This document shows, one piece after another, positions 1-7,213 of a stretch of DNA of 14,752 nucleotides (position 1 is its first letter; each line of letters opens with the position of its first letter). The notes under the pieces are model-generated. The model ran no database searches. It was given only the letters and a program-made list of their open reading frames with translations, and had not been told where the DNA came from. The stretch comes from Elusimicrobiota bacterium (lineage in GTDB: Bacteria; Omnitrophota; Gorgyraeia; Zapsychrales; Fredricksoniimonadaceae), in assembly GCA_012514595.1 (NCBI GenBank), contig JAAYZZ010000024.1, positions 1 to 14,752 on the forward strand, in the 5' to 3' direction. The position numbers were made by a program, and so were the translations under genes.

Positions 1-627
1 GAGCGCTGGACCCTGGGGATCCTTTTGACCGGTCGTCGCGAGAGCGATTGGCGCCGGGCCAAAAAGCCGTCCGTGGATCTTTATGATCTCAAGGGGGTGC
101 TGACAGCCACGCTGGACGCGTTGAATATCAGGGACATCGCCTTCACATTGGTCGAGGATGCGTCGTTCGACCCGGGCCAGGTCGCGGATGTCCTTTTGAA
201 CGGTGTCTCCGTTGGTCGTCTGGGTCGTGTGGCCGAGGAGGTCGTGGCCGCGTGGGATATCAAAAAGACGCCGGTCTATTTCGCGGAGGTGGACCTTGAG
301 GCCCTTCGCGAGGCTGTCGCGCCGCAGGAGAAATATCAGACGCCGGATGAATATCCGGCGATGGTCCGGGATGTGAGCCTGGCGGTCAAGGGCGTGTCTT
401 TCGCGGAGCTCAAGGCCCTGGCGGAAAAAGAAGGGGCCGGACTTTTACGGAAGATCGGGTTTGTCGAATTGTATACCGGTGATAAGATAGAGGCCGGATA
501 TAAAGGATATGTCCTGTCGTTGACCTATCAGTCGCGCGAGCGGACGCTCACCGACGAGGAGGTCGCAACCCTTCACGAGGGGATCGTCGCGAAGATGATC
601 GGGGCCTTCGGGGTCAAACGGCGGTAG
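1..627 (+). CDS. pheT: Phenylalanyl-tRNA synthetase beta subunit, C-terminal part (5' end outside window)
   Basis: Reading frame 1 is open from the first base and gives 208 residues ending in TAG. PheT is the large subunit of the cytoplasmic (alpha-beta)2 PheRS, which charges tRNA-Phe. The visible part begins in the region before the anticodon-binding domain, with the family-typical VDLYDLKG at about residues 25-32. Next comes a 'G.VGRLGRV' stretch (about residues 68-76), where the family has G.vG.iGelhP. The last ~95 residues form the FDX-ACB (ferredoxin-fold anticodon-binding) domain, starting around EYPAMVRDVSLAV (residues 118-129), where the RD pair is the family signature. The Y-G-x-K-type linker and the final 'RTLTDEEV...' helix also fit. 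The catalytic-core-like B3/B4 and tRNA-binding N-terminal domains lie upstream of the window. A 6S-RNA-like sequence begins within about 10 bases of the stop codon. Confidence 0.93.
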   Translation, partial: ERWTLGILLTGRRESDWRRAKKPSVDLYDLKGVLTATLDALNIRDIAFTLVEDASFDPGQVADVLLNGVSVGRLGRVAEEVVAAWDIKKTPVYFAEVDLEALREAVAPQEKYQTPDEYPAMVRDVSLAVKGVSFAELKALAEKEGAGLLRKIGFVELYTGDKIEAGYKGYVLSLTYQSRERTLTDEEVATLHEGIVAKMIGAFGVKRR

Positions 628-633
628 GGATAT

Positions 634-786
634 CCTGCGGTGTTCGTCAGGGGTTTGGCAAATTTGAACCAACGCTCAAATACCTTGGGAACTGTTGTCT
701 TGCGCAGCTAACGGTCGCTGGCTTGTTCCCACCTGTAAAACAGGTTCAAGGTCGCCCTATCTCAACGGCATCTGCGGGGCTTTTTT
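634..786 (+). ncRNA. ssrS: Probable 6S RNA
   Basis: 6S RNA mimics an open promoter and sequesters the housekeeping RNA polymerase holoenzyme. The 3' part of this sequence closely resembles 6S RNAs: CAGGTTCAAGG (741-751), then CGGCATCTGCGGGG (766-779), then a T-run (781-786). The end arms can close: CCTGCGG (634-640) pairs with CTGCGGG (772-778) in 7 bp, including G-U pairs. The interior has the expected rod with bubble. A distal stem GGGAAC (687-692)/GTTCCC (725-730) encloses a further CAGC/GCTG stem. A small 3' central-bubble hairpin ACCTG-TAAAA-CAGGT spans 731-745. TTGAACC (664-670) is complementary to GGTTCAA (743-749). In gamma-proteobacteria 6S lies next to the 5-formyltetrahydrofolate cyclo-ligase gene; here that gene is one gene away, behind rarA. 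Exact ends are inferred from folding, and I see no convincing promoter within the pheT end. Confidence 0.75.
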
Positions 787-893
787 AAAGGTCACAAAGG
801 CACAAGGTCACAGGGTCACAGGGTCACAAAAAGAGCGGCGCGGATGTCCTTTCCGGTTTTTGTGACGTGTGTCTTTGTGACATTGTGACCTTT
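787..893. repeat. Inverted array of GGTCACAA octamers (copy 1)
   Basis: The outer ends form a perfect 11-bp inverted repeat, AAAGGTCACAA (787-797) and TTGTGACCTTT (883-893). The left arm is five octamers in exact 8-bp register from 790 to 829, with unit GGTCACAR; the second unit is degenerate (AGGCACAA). The right arm carries the complementary TGTGAC-type motif at 861, 868, 876 and 884. The centre (about 830-856) is unrelated sequence. The element follows directly after the 6S RNA T-run and ends 3 bases before the rarA ATG. T-rich sequence follows the right arm and A-rich sequence precedes the left arm, so as RNA it would look like a bidirectional hairpin terminator. A shorter element built from the same octamer lies at 4531-4586. 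Confidence 0.85.
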
Positions 894-896
894 TTT

Positions 897-2204
897 ATGC
901 CAGAACTCTTTTCTTCCGATCCCCAGAGACATGCGCCCCTCGCTGTGCGCATGAGGCCCGCGACGCTCGAGGAATACGTCGGGCAGACCCACATCCTGGG
1001 GCCGGGAAAACTTCTCACGCGCGCCATCGAAGCAGACCGGATCAGTTCGCTGGTCCTTTACGGTCCGCCGGGAACAGGCAAGACCACTCTCGCCCTTTGC
1101 ATCAGCGAACGCTCCAAGGCCAACTTCGAGAGCATCAACGCGGTCATGTCGAATGTGGATGAGATGCGCAGGATCATCGCATCCGCGAAGAACCGTCTTG
1201 CCAACGGGGGACAGAAGACCATCCTTTTTATCGATGAGATCCACCGGTTCAACAAGGCCCAGCAGGATGTCCTGATGCCGGATGTTGAGAACGGGAACAT
1301 CGTTCTCATCGGCGCGACCACGATGAATCCGTTCTTTTCGCTTGTGGCGCCGCTCTTGTCGCGCTCGCTGGTTTTTGAACTCCAGCCTTTGTCCAAAGAC
1401 GATCTTCTCCTTCTCCTGACGCGGGCCCTGAAAGACAACGAGCGCGGCCTGGGGCATTTTTCCGTCCAGGCGGATAACAAGGCTTTGGAATTCCTCGCCG
1501 AGATCTCCGACGGGGATGCGCGTCGCGCCTTGAGCGCCCTTGAGGTCGGGATCCTTACCACTCCCAAGAACGAGAGGGGAGAGGTTGTCTTCACCCTGGA
1601 AGTGGCCCAGGAATCCATCCAGAAAAAACAGGTCCAGTATGACGGCGACGGTGACGTGCATTATGATACGGCATCCGCCTTCATCAAATCCATGCGCGGC
1701 TCTGACCCGGATGCCGCGCTCTACTGGATGGCCAAGATGATCTATGCCGGCGAAGATCCCCGGTTCATCGCGCGCCGGATCGTGATCTGCGCGGCCGAGG
1801 ATGTGGGGAATGCGGACCCCAATGCCTTGATCGTGGCGAACGCGGCCCTGCAGGTCGCGGAATTCGTGGGGCTTCCTGAGGCACGCATCCCGCTCGCACA
1901 GGCGGTCACCTATGTGGCCTGTGCGCCCAAATCCAATGCCGCGTATCTTGCCATCGACAAGGCCCTGGAGGATGTGAAGACCAAGAAGGCAGGAAATGTC
2001 CCTTCACATTTGCGGGACGCCTCCTACAAGGGGGCCAAGAAACTGGGCCATGGCCAGGGGTATGAATACGCCCACGATCATCCGGAACATTATGTGGTCC
2101 AAGAATATATGCCTTTCAAGGCCGTTTATTATGAACCAACCGAACAGGGGTATGAACAGAAGATCCGCGAACGGCTCCAGCGCCTGAGGGCCCGTAAAAA
2201 ATAG
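897..2204 (+). CDS. rarA: Replication-associated recombination protein A (RarA/MgsA AAA+ ATPase)
   Basis: The product is 435 residues, the usual size for RarA, a clamp-loader-like AAA+ ATPase that acts at stalled replication forks. Visible motifs are the family N-terminus 'PLAVRMRPATLEEYVGQ' (about residues 14-30), Walker A GPPGTGKT (56-63), Walker B ILFIDEIHRF (109-118), sensor 1 GATTMNP (139-145, where most members have TTENP) and the SR arginine-finger region (155-156). The C-terminal half contains the MgsA signature 'MRGSDPDAALYWMAKMI', 'RRIVICAAEDVGNADPNAL' and 'PKSNAAYLAI'. The ATG at 897 is preferred because the protein there starts with MPELF. An upstream in-frame start at 867 would lie inside the repeat. 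No Shine-Dalgarno is present: the ATG follows a T-run directly behind the octamer palindrome. The gene ends in TAG within its own intrinsic terminator. Confidence 0.95.
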   Translation: MPELFSSDPQRHAPLAVRMRPATLEEYVGQTHILGPGKLLTRAIEADRISSLVLYGPPGTGKTTLALCISERSKANFESINAVMSNVDEMRRIIASAKNRLANGGQKTILFIDEIHRFNKAQQDVLMPDVENGNIVLIGATTMNPFFSLVAPLLSRSLVFELQPLSKDDLLLLLTRALKDNERGLGHFSVQADNKALEFLAEISDGDARRALSALEVGILTTPKNERGEVVFTLEVAQESIQKKQVQYDGDGDVHYDTASAFIKSMRGSDPDAALYWMAKMIYAGEDPRFIARRIVICAAEDVGNADPNALIVANAALQVAEFVGLPEARIPLAQAVTYVACAPKSNAAYLAIDKALEDVKTKKAGNVPSHLRDASYKGAKKLGHGQGYEYAHDHPEHYVVQEYMPFKAVYYEPTEQGYEQKIRERLQRLRARKK

Positions 2205-2223
2205 CGGCGGGCCCGGTTTTTTT
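2188..2223 (+). terminator. Intrinsic terminator of rarA
   Basis: A perfect 7-bp stem, GGGCCCG (2188-2194) and CGGGCCC (2208-2214), with a 13-base loop is followed by GG and seven T (2217-2223). The 5' arm lies within the last codons of rarA and the loop holds its TAG stop. Confidence 0.8.
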
Positions 2224-2225
2224 AT

Positions 2226-2254
2226 TTGGAGATTTATATTACGAATGATATTAT
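2226..2254 (+). promoter_or_regulatory. Sigma70-type promoter for the folate cyclo-ligase gene
   Basis: A -35-like TTGGAG (2226-2231), a 17-base AT-rich spacer and a -10 TATTAT (2249-2254) come right after the rarA terminator. The predicted start is near 2261, giving a leader of about 36 bases to the GTG at 2297. Placement between a terminator and the next gene supports it. Confidence 0.5.
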
Positions 2255-2296
2255 AGGGCGCTTTTGAGAGCCTGATTTTTCAAGGGCGGGGATAAA

Positions 2297-2857
2297 GTGA
2301 GCGCTCTAACCAAACAAGAGATCCGCAAGAAGATCCTTGATCAGATAAGAACCCAAAAGGAGGAAGACGCGTTTCGAAAGAGCCAGGCCATTTGTCAGAA
2401 GTTCCTGGCGTTACCGGTCTTTCATAAGGCCAAGACCATCCTGTTCTACGCATCGTGCAAGGGGGAAGTCGATACCTTTGCGATGATGGGCAGGGCCCTT
2501 GAGCGCAATAAACATGTCGCTGTACCGATCGCAGACACAGGAGAGAAAAGGATCCGGATCATAAGGATCCTGTCCACCAAAGACCTTCACCCCGGGGCCT
2601 ACGGGATCCCGGAGCCCGATCATCGTCCGGATCGTGAGATCGCCCCTGAGGCGATCGATTGTGTGGTCGTTCCGGGCGTCGCCTTTGACCGCGCGAAGAA
2701 CCGGTTGGGGCGGGGCGAAGGGTATTATGACCGGTTTCTCTCCCGTCTTCCGAAGACGACACCCGTTATTGCGCTGGCCTATGATTTCCAGGTCCTCGAT
2801 CATTTGCCGGGACTGGAACCCCACGACCGTCCGGTGACGCTGATCCTTACCAACTGA
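2297..2857 (+). CDS. fau: 5-formyltetrahydrofolate cyclo-ligase (5,10-methenyltetrahydrofolate synthetase)
   Basis: The 186-residue product is the normal size for this cytoplasmic enzyme. It uses ATP to convert 5-formyl-THF to 5,10-methenyl-THF, returning a storage or inhibitory folate to one-carbon metabolism. The diagnostic motif is GRGEGYYDRFL (residues 138-148), the nucleotide/folate-binding loop of the family. 'GIPEP' (103-107) and 'VVVPGVAFD' (123-131) are also typical. The N-terminus has the basic helix 'KQEIRKKILDQIR' common to the family. The start is GTG at 2297; GGCGGGG six bases upstream is a modest ribosome-binding site. It has its own promoter after the rarA terminator. The nearby 6S RNA recalls the ssrS-fau pairing of gamma-proteobacteria. 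Confidence 0.93.
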   Translation: MSALTKQEIRKKILDQIRTQKEEDAFRKSQAICQKFLALPVFHKAKTILFYASCKGEVDTFAMMGRALERNKHVAVPIADTGEKRIRIIRILSTKDLHPGAYGIPEPDHRPDREIAPEAIDCVVVPGVAFDRAKNRLGRGEGYYDRFLSRLPKTTPVIALAYDFQVLDHLPGLEPHDRPVTLILTN

Positions 2858-2958
2858 CAGGCTCTTGGCAGTATCTGTAGTACGAGGAAGGGGCGGGACC
2901 GTTGGCCGCCTTTTCAGAGGATCAAGACACGTCCAACATCATTATAGAAAGGCAGACC

Positions 2959-4521
2959 ATGGAACCTGTGATGATCGTCGCTTTTGTTATTGTCGCCGGC
3001 GCCGCGATGGCCGGCGGATTTGTCGTCAGCAATGTTCTCAAGGGAAAGAAGGGCAAGGTCGCCCAGGAGGAGGCGCAGGGCATCCGCGACATGGCGCTCC
3101 GTGAGGCCGAGACCATCAAGAAAGAGGCCGAACTTCAGGCCAAGGACACGCTCCTTAAACTTCGTAATGAATTCGAGCAGGATACGCGCAGCCGTCGCGA
3201 GGAACTGACCGCGGCCGAAAAGCGCATCCTTCAGAAGGAGGAAAATGTCGAGAAGCGTCTGGACCTTCTGGACAAGAAGGAAAAGGACCTTTCCGGTCGG
3301 ACGGACGCTCTCAAGCAGGGCGAGGCCGATGTCCTCAAGAAAGGCGAGGAACTGAAGGCGGTCATTCAGCAGGAGAAGGAGCAGCTGCACAAGATCTCGG
3401 GACTCAGCCGGGACGAGGCGCGGGCCATGCTCCTCTCGAAGATCGATGAAGAGATCCTGCACGAGAAGGCGACCCGAATCCGCCAGATGGAAGAGGATAT
3501 CCGTGAGAGCGCGGACAAGAAGGCCCGCGAGGTCCTGTCGGTCGCGATCCAGCGCTGCGCCTCTGACCATGCCGCCGAGAACACGGTGAGCGTTGTGGCG
3601 CTCCCCTCGGATGAGATGAAGGGGCGCATCATCGGCCGCGAGGGGCGCAATATCCGCGCGCTCGAGCAGGCCACCGGGGTCGATGTCATCATCGACGATA
3701 CGCCGGAGGCGGTCACGATCTCCGGGTTCGACATGGTCCGTCGGGAGGTCGCCCGTATGGCGCTTGAAAGCCTGATCTCCGACGGCAGGATCCACCCCGG
3801 GCGCATCGAGGAGGTCGTGGAAAAGGCCAAGAAGGACCTCGACCAGAAGATCAAGCAGGAGGGCGAGAACGCGGTCTTTGATTTGGGGATCCACAACATG
3901 CATCCCGAACTGGTCAAGCTCATCGGCCGGTTGAAGTACCGTACCAGCTTTGGCCAGAATGCGCTGCAGCACACCAAGGAAGTGGCGCGGCTGTCGGGGA
4001 TCATCGCCCATCAGCTCGGGCTCGACCCTCAGATCGCCAAGCGTGCCGGGATCCTGCACGACATCGGCAAGGTTGTTTCCGACGAGCAGGAAGAAGGGAC
4101 GCATGCGATCGTAGGCGCGCGCCTGGCGCGCAAGTTCGGGGAGTCCGAGGTGATCGCCCGGGCGGTCGAGTCCCATCACAGCGAGGTCGAGGTCAATTCC
4201 GTCTATGGGACCCTGGTGTGCATTGCGGACACGGTGAGCGCCTCCCGTCCGGGGGCACGGGCCGAGTCCCTCGAGAACTACATCAAGCGCCTGGAGAATC
4301 TGGAACGGATCGCGACGTCCTTCAAGGGGGTCGACAAGGTCTACGCGCTTCAGGCAGGTCGCGAGGTCCGGATCCTCGTCGATCCGGCGCGGATCAATGA
4401 CGATGAGTCGGTCGTCCTGGCGAGGGATATCCGCACCAAGATTGAGGGCGAGATGGAGTATCCCGGGCAGATCAAGGTCATGGTCGTGCGCGAGACAAGG
4501 GCCATAGAGGTGGCGAAATAA
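2959..4521 (+). CDS. rny: Ribonuclease Y
   Basis: The product is 520 residues, as usual for RNase Y, the membrane-anchored endoribonuclease that starts mRNA decay in many bacteria. Order of parts: one N-terminal membrane helix (about residues 3-25); a long charged coiled coil (about 30-195) rich in Glu/Lys/Arg; a KH RNA-binding domain (about 207-262) with the GRIIGREGRN loop at 222-231; and an HD domain (about 330-430) with the catalytic HD pair at His367-Asp368 (ILHDIGK), upstream His338 and downstream His406/407. A conserved C-terminal domain ends at 520. ATG 2959 is chosen over an in-frame start at 2902. It has AAAGG six bases upstream and begins the membrane helix immediately; the 19 extra residues would be hydrophilic and unlike the family. 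The next gene encodes a YmdB-type phosphodiesterase, a common partner of rny. Confidence 0.96.
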   Translation: MEPVMIVAFVIVAGAAMAGGFVVSNVLKGKKGKVAQEEAQGIRDMALREAETIKKEAELQAKDTLLKLRNEFEQDTRSRREELTAAEKRILQKEENVEKRLDLLDKKEKDLSGRTDALKQGEADVLKKGEELKAVIQQEKEQLHKISGLSRDEARAMLLSKIDEEILHEKATRIRQMEEDIRESADKKAREVLSVAIQRCASDHAAENTVSVVALPSDEMKGRIIGREGRNIRALEQATGVDVIIDDTPEAVTISGFDMVRREVARMALESLISDGRIHPGRIEEVVEKAKKDLDQKIKQEGENAVFDLGIHNMHPELVKLIGRLKYRTSFGQNALQHTKEVARLSGIIAHQLGLDPQIAKRAGILHDIGKVVSDEQEEGTHAIVGARLARKFGESEVIARAVESHHSEVEVNSVYGTLVCIADTVSASRPGARAESLENYIKRLENLERIATSFKGVDKVYALQAGREVRILVDPARINDDESVVLARDIRTKIEGEMEYPGQIKVMVVRETRAIEVAK

Positions 4522-4530
4522 AAAAGAAGA

Positions 4531-4586
4531 GGACACAAAGTCACAATGTCACATGAAATCTTGTGTGGCCTTGTGACCTTGTGGCT
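4531..4586. repeat. Inverted array of GGTCACAA octamers (copy 2)
   Basis: The left arm has three octamers in 8-bp register: GGACACAA (4531), AGTCACAA (4539) and TGTCACAT (4547). A six-base centre (GAAATC) follows. The right arm has the complementary units: TGTGGCC (4564-4570, a truncated unit), TTGTGACC (4571-4578) and TTGTGGCT (4579-4586). The unit is the same as in the element at 787-893. It begins nine bases after the rny stop, behind an A-rich stretch, is followed by TTTTC, and ends nine bases before the ATG of the next gene. Confidence 0.8.
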
Positions 4587-4595
4587 TTTCGTGCT

Positions 4596-5375
4596 ATGAA
4601 AGTTCTCTTCGTCGGAGATATTGTCGGAAATCCCGGCCGCGAGGTCTTCGCCAGGCTTGTCCCTGCGATGAAGGCGTCTCGTGAGGTGGACTTTGTCATC
4701 GCCAACGCCGAGAATGCGGCGGGCGGTTCCGGGATCACGGAGAAGATCGCCCGCGAGATCTTTCTGTCAGGTTGTGATGTGATGACGCTGGGGGATCACG
4801 TCTGGGACCGCCGGGAACTCTATCCGTATCTCGACCAGGAGGAGAGGATCCTCAGGCCCGCTAACTGTGCGCCGATGGCGCCGGGGCACGGGTCGTGTCT
4901 TGTGGAAGCTCCGGGGGGGATCCTCCTGGGGGTTGTCATGCTTTTGGGAAGGACCTTCATCAAATATTCTTCCGACTGCCCCTTCCGTGTTCTTGATACG
5001 ATTCTCGCCGAGATGCGTCAGAAGACGCCGCACATCATTGTGGATTTCCATGCCGAGGCTACGAGCGAAAAGGTGGCCATGGGCTGGCATGCCGACGGGC
5101 GGGTCTCGGCCGTTCTGGGCACCCATACGCATATCCAGACCGCGGACGAACGGGTTCTTCCCGGCGGGACCGCATATCTGACCGATGCCGGGATGACCGG
5201 TCCCTATGATTCCGTCATTGGCCAGAAAAAAGAGCTGATCCTCGACCGCTACACCACGGGACTGCCGTGCCGGTTTGAGATTGCCAGCGCTCCGGGGACG
5301 CTTTGCGGGGCCATTGTCGATCTGGATGAGGGAACGGGGAAGGCCCGCTCGATCCAGCGTGTTCAGAGGGCCTAG
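4596..5375 (+). CDS. ymdB: YmdB-family calcineurin-like metallophosphoesterase (TIGR00282 type)
   Basis: The product is 259 residues, the family's usual length. Members are dinuclear-metal phosphodiesterases; Bacillus YmdB hydrolyses 2',3'-cyclic nucleotides and affects RNA levels and biofilm choice. Metal-ligand motifs are all visible: Asp8 in VGDIVGNPGR, Glu39-Asn40 in NAENAAGG, Asp67-His68 in GDHVWD, His152 in VDFHAEATSEK, and His177/His179 in GTHTHIQT. The 'TDAGMTGPYDSVIG' segment near residue 196 is also a family hallmark. ATG 4596 starts the protein at MKVLFVGD, the exact conserved N-terminus. Upstream in-frame starts fall inside the octamer repeat. No Shine-Dalgarno is seen. The order rny then ymdB suggests a shared RNA-turnover role; whether they are co-transcribed depends on how the intervening palindrome behaves. 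Confidence 0.93.
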   Translation: MKVLFVGDIVGNPGREVFARLVPAMKASREVDFVIANAENAAGGSGITEKIAREIFLSGCDVMTLGDHVWDRRELYPYLDQEERILRPANCAPMAPGHGSCLVEAPGGILLGVVMLLGRTFIKYSSDCPFRVLDTILAEMRQKTPHIIVDFHAEATSEKVAMGWHADGRVSAVLGTHTHIQTADERVLPGGTAYLTDAGMTGPYDSVIGQKKELILDRYTTGLPCRFEIASAPGTLCGAIVDLDEGTGKARSIQRVQRA

Positions 5376-5425
5376 AGAATCGCGATTATAAGGTGAGGAA
5401 GGGCCGATCGATCAAGGAGGCTGCC

Positions 5426-5812
5426 ATGGCTTGGGAAGGATTGAACCGGCGACGGTTCCCGCGCGTGAAGTATCCCTGTCTGATCAAGATCCGTGAAGAG
5501 GGGAGGCCGGAAGAGGCGATCCTGACGCACACGGAGAACATCAGCGTCGGAGGAGTGGCGGTCATCGTGAAAAGGGCGTTTGAGCTCTTTGCGCCGATCA
5601 GCATCGAGATCGACCTGATGGATGGGGAGGAGCAGATTTCCTGTCGGGCCAAGATCGTCTGGGTCGTCCGGCGCAAGGCGGTGGAGGCGGAGAAGCCGTC
5701 TTTTTATGATCTGGGGATCGAGTTCGTGGACATGGTCGATGAGGATCGCGGCCGGATCGCCCGGGCCGTGGAACACCTGGTCAAAGGGTTACAGAAAGCG
5801 AAGATCTCATAA
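5426..5812 (+). CDS. PilZ-domain protein (putative c-di-GMP receptor)
   Basis: This is a 128-residue stand-alone PilZ domain. The two c-di-GMP-binding motifs are present: the RxxxR-type arginine patch in NRRRFPRV (residues 7-14) and NxSxxG as NISVGG (38-43), 25 residues later as in the family. The C-terminal part ends in an amphipathic helix (about 106-128). Such proteins bind c-di-GMP and pass the signal to motility, pilus or exopolysaccharide machinery; the target here is unknown. ATG 5426 is preferred over an in-frame GTG at 5393 because AAGGAGG (5414-5420) lies five bases before it, the best ribosome-binding site of this region. It is packed between ymdB and gltX, and its TAA is one base from the gltX ATG, which suggests translational coupling. 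A pilus operon starts about 2.4 kb downstream. Confidence 0.87.
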   Translation: MAWEGLNRRRFPRVKYPCLIKIREEGRPEEAILTHTENISVGGVAVIVKRAFELFAPISIEIDLMDGEEQISCRAKIVWVVRRKAVEAEKPSFYDLGIEFVDMVDEDRGRIARAVEHLVKGLQKAKIS

Positions 5813-5813
5813 T

Positions 5814-7169
5814 ATGGTCAAGGTCCGTTTTGCTCCAAGCCCGACGGGAAATCTCCATATCGGGGGGGCGCGTACCGCGCTCTTTAACTGGATGTATGCG
5901 CGCGCCCAGGGCGGGCAGTTCGTGCTCCGCATCGAGGATACCGATCTCGAGCGCTCCAGGCCGGAGTATGAAAAAGAGATCATGGACAGCATGCGCTGGC
6001 TGGGGTTGTCCTGGGATGAGCTGTATAAGCAAAGCGATCGATTCGGGATCTATCGAGAACATGTCGAGAGGCTTTTGAGTCAAGGCGACGAGGTGGCTTA
6101 TAAGTAGGACGGTGCGGTATTTCTGAATATCAAAGCGCTTCATCAACGACGGACGCATAAGCAGGTCGCTGTCGACGACTTGATCCGCGGCCGTGTGATG
6201 TTCGACATCATGTTCCTCTATGCGCCGCAGGCAGAAGATGGCGTTGTCTGGGAGGAGGGCCAATTAAGGGACGAGGTCCTGATGAAGGCGGACGGCGCTC
6301 CGACGTACAGTTTTGCGTGTGTTGTGGATGACGCCTTGATGGGGATCACGCATGTGATCCGCGGCGAGGACCATCTGACCAATACGCCCAAACAGGTTTT
6401 AATGTATGAAGCGCTCGGGTATGGGGACAGGATCCCGAAATTCGCTCATCTGCCCATGATCATGGGGGAGGACGGCGCCAAGATGTCCAAACGTCATGGT
6501 GCCACCGCAGTGACGGATTATAAAAAGATGGGCTTTCTTCCCGAGGCGCTGGTAAATTATCTGATGCTTCTGGGCTGGTCTCCGGGCAATGAGGAGATCC
6601 TGCCGCTCAAGAGCGCGTGCGCAAAGTTCTCGATCAAGAAGGTCAACAAGGCGGCCGCGCAGTTCAACATGGAAAAGTTGAGATGGATCAATGCCCAGTA
6701 CATCAAGGCGGCGGATACGGGACGGATCACGGACCTGCTCGTTCCGATCCTGACAGGGGAGGGGCTCGTGGATTCGGCCGTGGACCGCGTCTGGTTGGAA
6801 AGGGTCGTGGGGCTTTATAAAAGCCGGATGTCGACCTTGTGGGATTTTGTGGAGCGGGCCAAATATCTTTTTTCCGACGATATTGTGATATCACCGCAGG
6901 TGAGACAGGAACATCTGAAAGCGGAGCTTGCGCCTGTCCTGGAGGCGCTTGCGGAAAGACTGGAGGCCGTGGAGGCTTTTGATATCGCCTCGGCGGAGGC
7001 CGCGTTCCGGACCTTTGCGAACGAGAAGGGGCTCAAGACCGGGGACCTGGTGCATCCGGTGCGGGTGGCCTTGACCGGCGATACGGTGGGCCCCGGACTT
7101 TTTGAGACCATGGCGGTCCTGGGAAAGACGCGGACCATCGCAAGGCTCAAAAAAACATTTCGGGACTAG
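5814..7169 (+). pseudogene. gltX: Glutamyl-tRNA synthetase with one in-frame TAG at 6105-6107
   Basis: A single continuous frame of 451 codon positions encodes a class I GluRS, broken by one TAG at position 98. Before it are the ATP-binding HIGH-type motif (FAPSPTGNLHIGGARTA, residues 7-22) and the FVLRIEDTDLERS segment. After it are DDLIRGRV, the PTYSFACVVDD...GITHVIRGEDH region and KMSKRHGA (223-230), then the helical anticodon-binding domain to residue 451. Everything on both sides is well conserved in the same frame, so no frameshift is needed. The sequence after TAG reads DGAVFLNI; one base change (GAG to TAG) would restore a Glu. Usual length is about 470-500. Here the zinc-binding segment (CxC...CxH) that normally follows 'AYK' is absent. 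TAG ends six other genes here, so general recoding is unlikely. It may be a sequencing error, a real nonsense mutation or local readthrough; as written it yields a 97-residue N-terminal fragment, and re-initiation (for example TTG 6180) could give only the C-terminal part. Confidence 0.85.
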
Positions 7170-7184
7170 CGGCCGGTTTTTATT

Positions 7185-7213
7185 TTGACAGACAGGGGTC
7201 TTGTCGGTATATT
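7185..7213 (+). promoter_or_regulatory. Strong sigma70-type promoter of tRNA-Gln
   Basis: A perfect TTGACA (7185-7190), a 17-base spacer and TATATT (7208-7213) predict a start near 7220, 20 bases before the tRNA. A perfect 7-bp inverted repeat, AGGGGTC (7194-7200) and GACCCCT (7214-7220), straddles the -10 box. Confidence 0.8.

Noticed and set aside
787..893. CRISPR array
   Set aside because: The repeated unit is only 8 bp, units are contiguous without spacers, and the second half is inverted.
2902..2958. N-terminal extension of RNase Y from an upstream in-frame start
   Set aside because: It adds 19 hydrophilic residues before the membrane anchor, unlike the family, and the ATG at 2959 has a good ribosome-binding site.
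2914..4536. A 540-codon open frame on the minus strand opposite rny
   Set aside because: It mirrors the rny frame and comes from the strong third-position GC bias. Its product is low-complexity Leu/Asp/Arg-rich with no recognisable domain, while rny on the plus strand is unmistakable.
5378..5387. Perfect 10-bp palindrome AATCGCGATT between ymdB and the PilZ gene
   Set aside because: Too short to separate from chance, no recognisable promoter around it, and no second copy noticed in the window.
6105..6107. Genome-wide recoding of TAG as a sense codon
   Set aside because: TAG ends pheT, rarA, ymdB, gltX, the secretin gene and pilC at the expected family ends. In rarA it sits within an intrinsic terminator, so TAG is a normal stop here.
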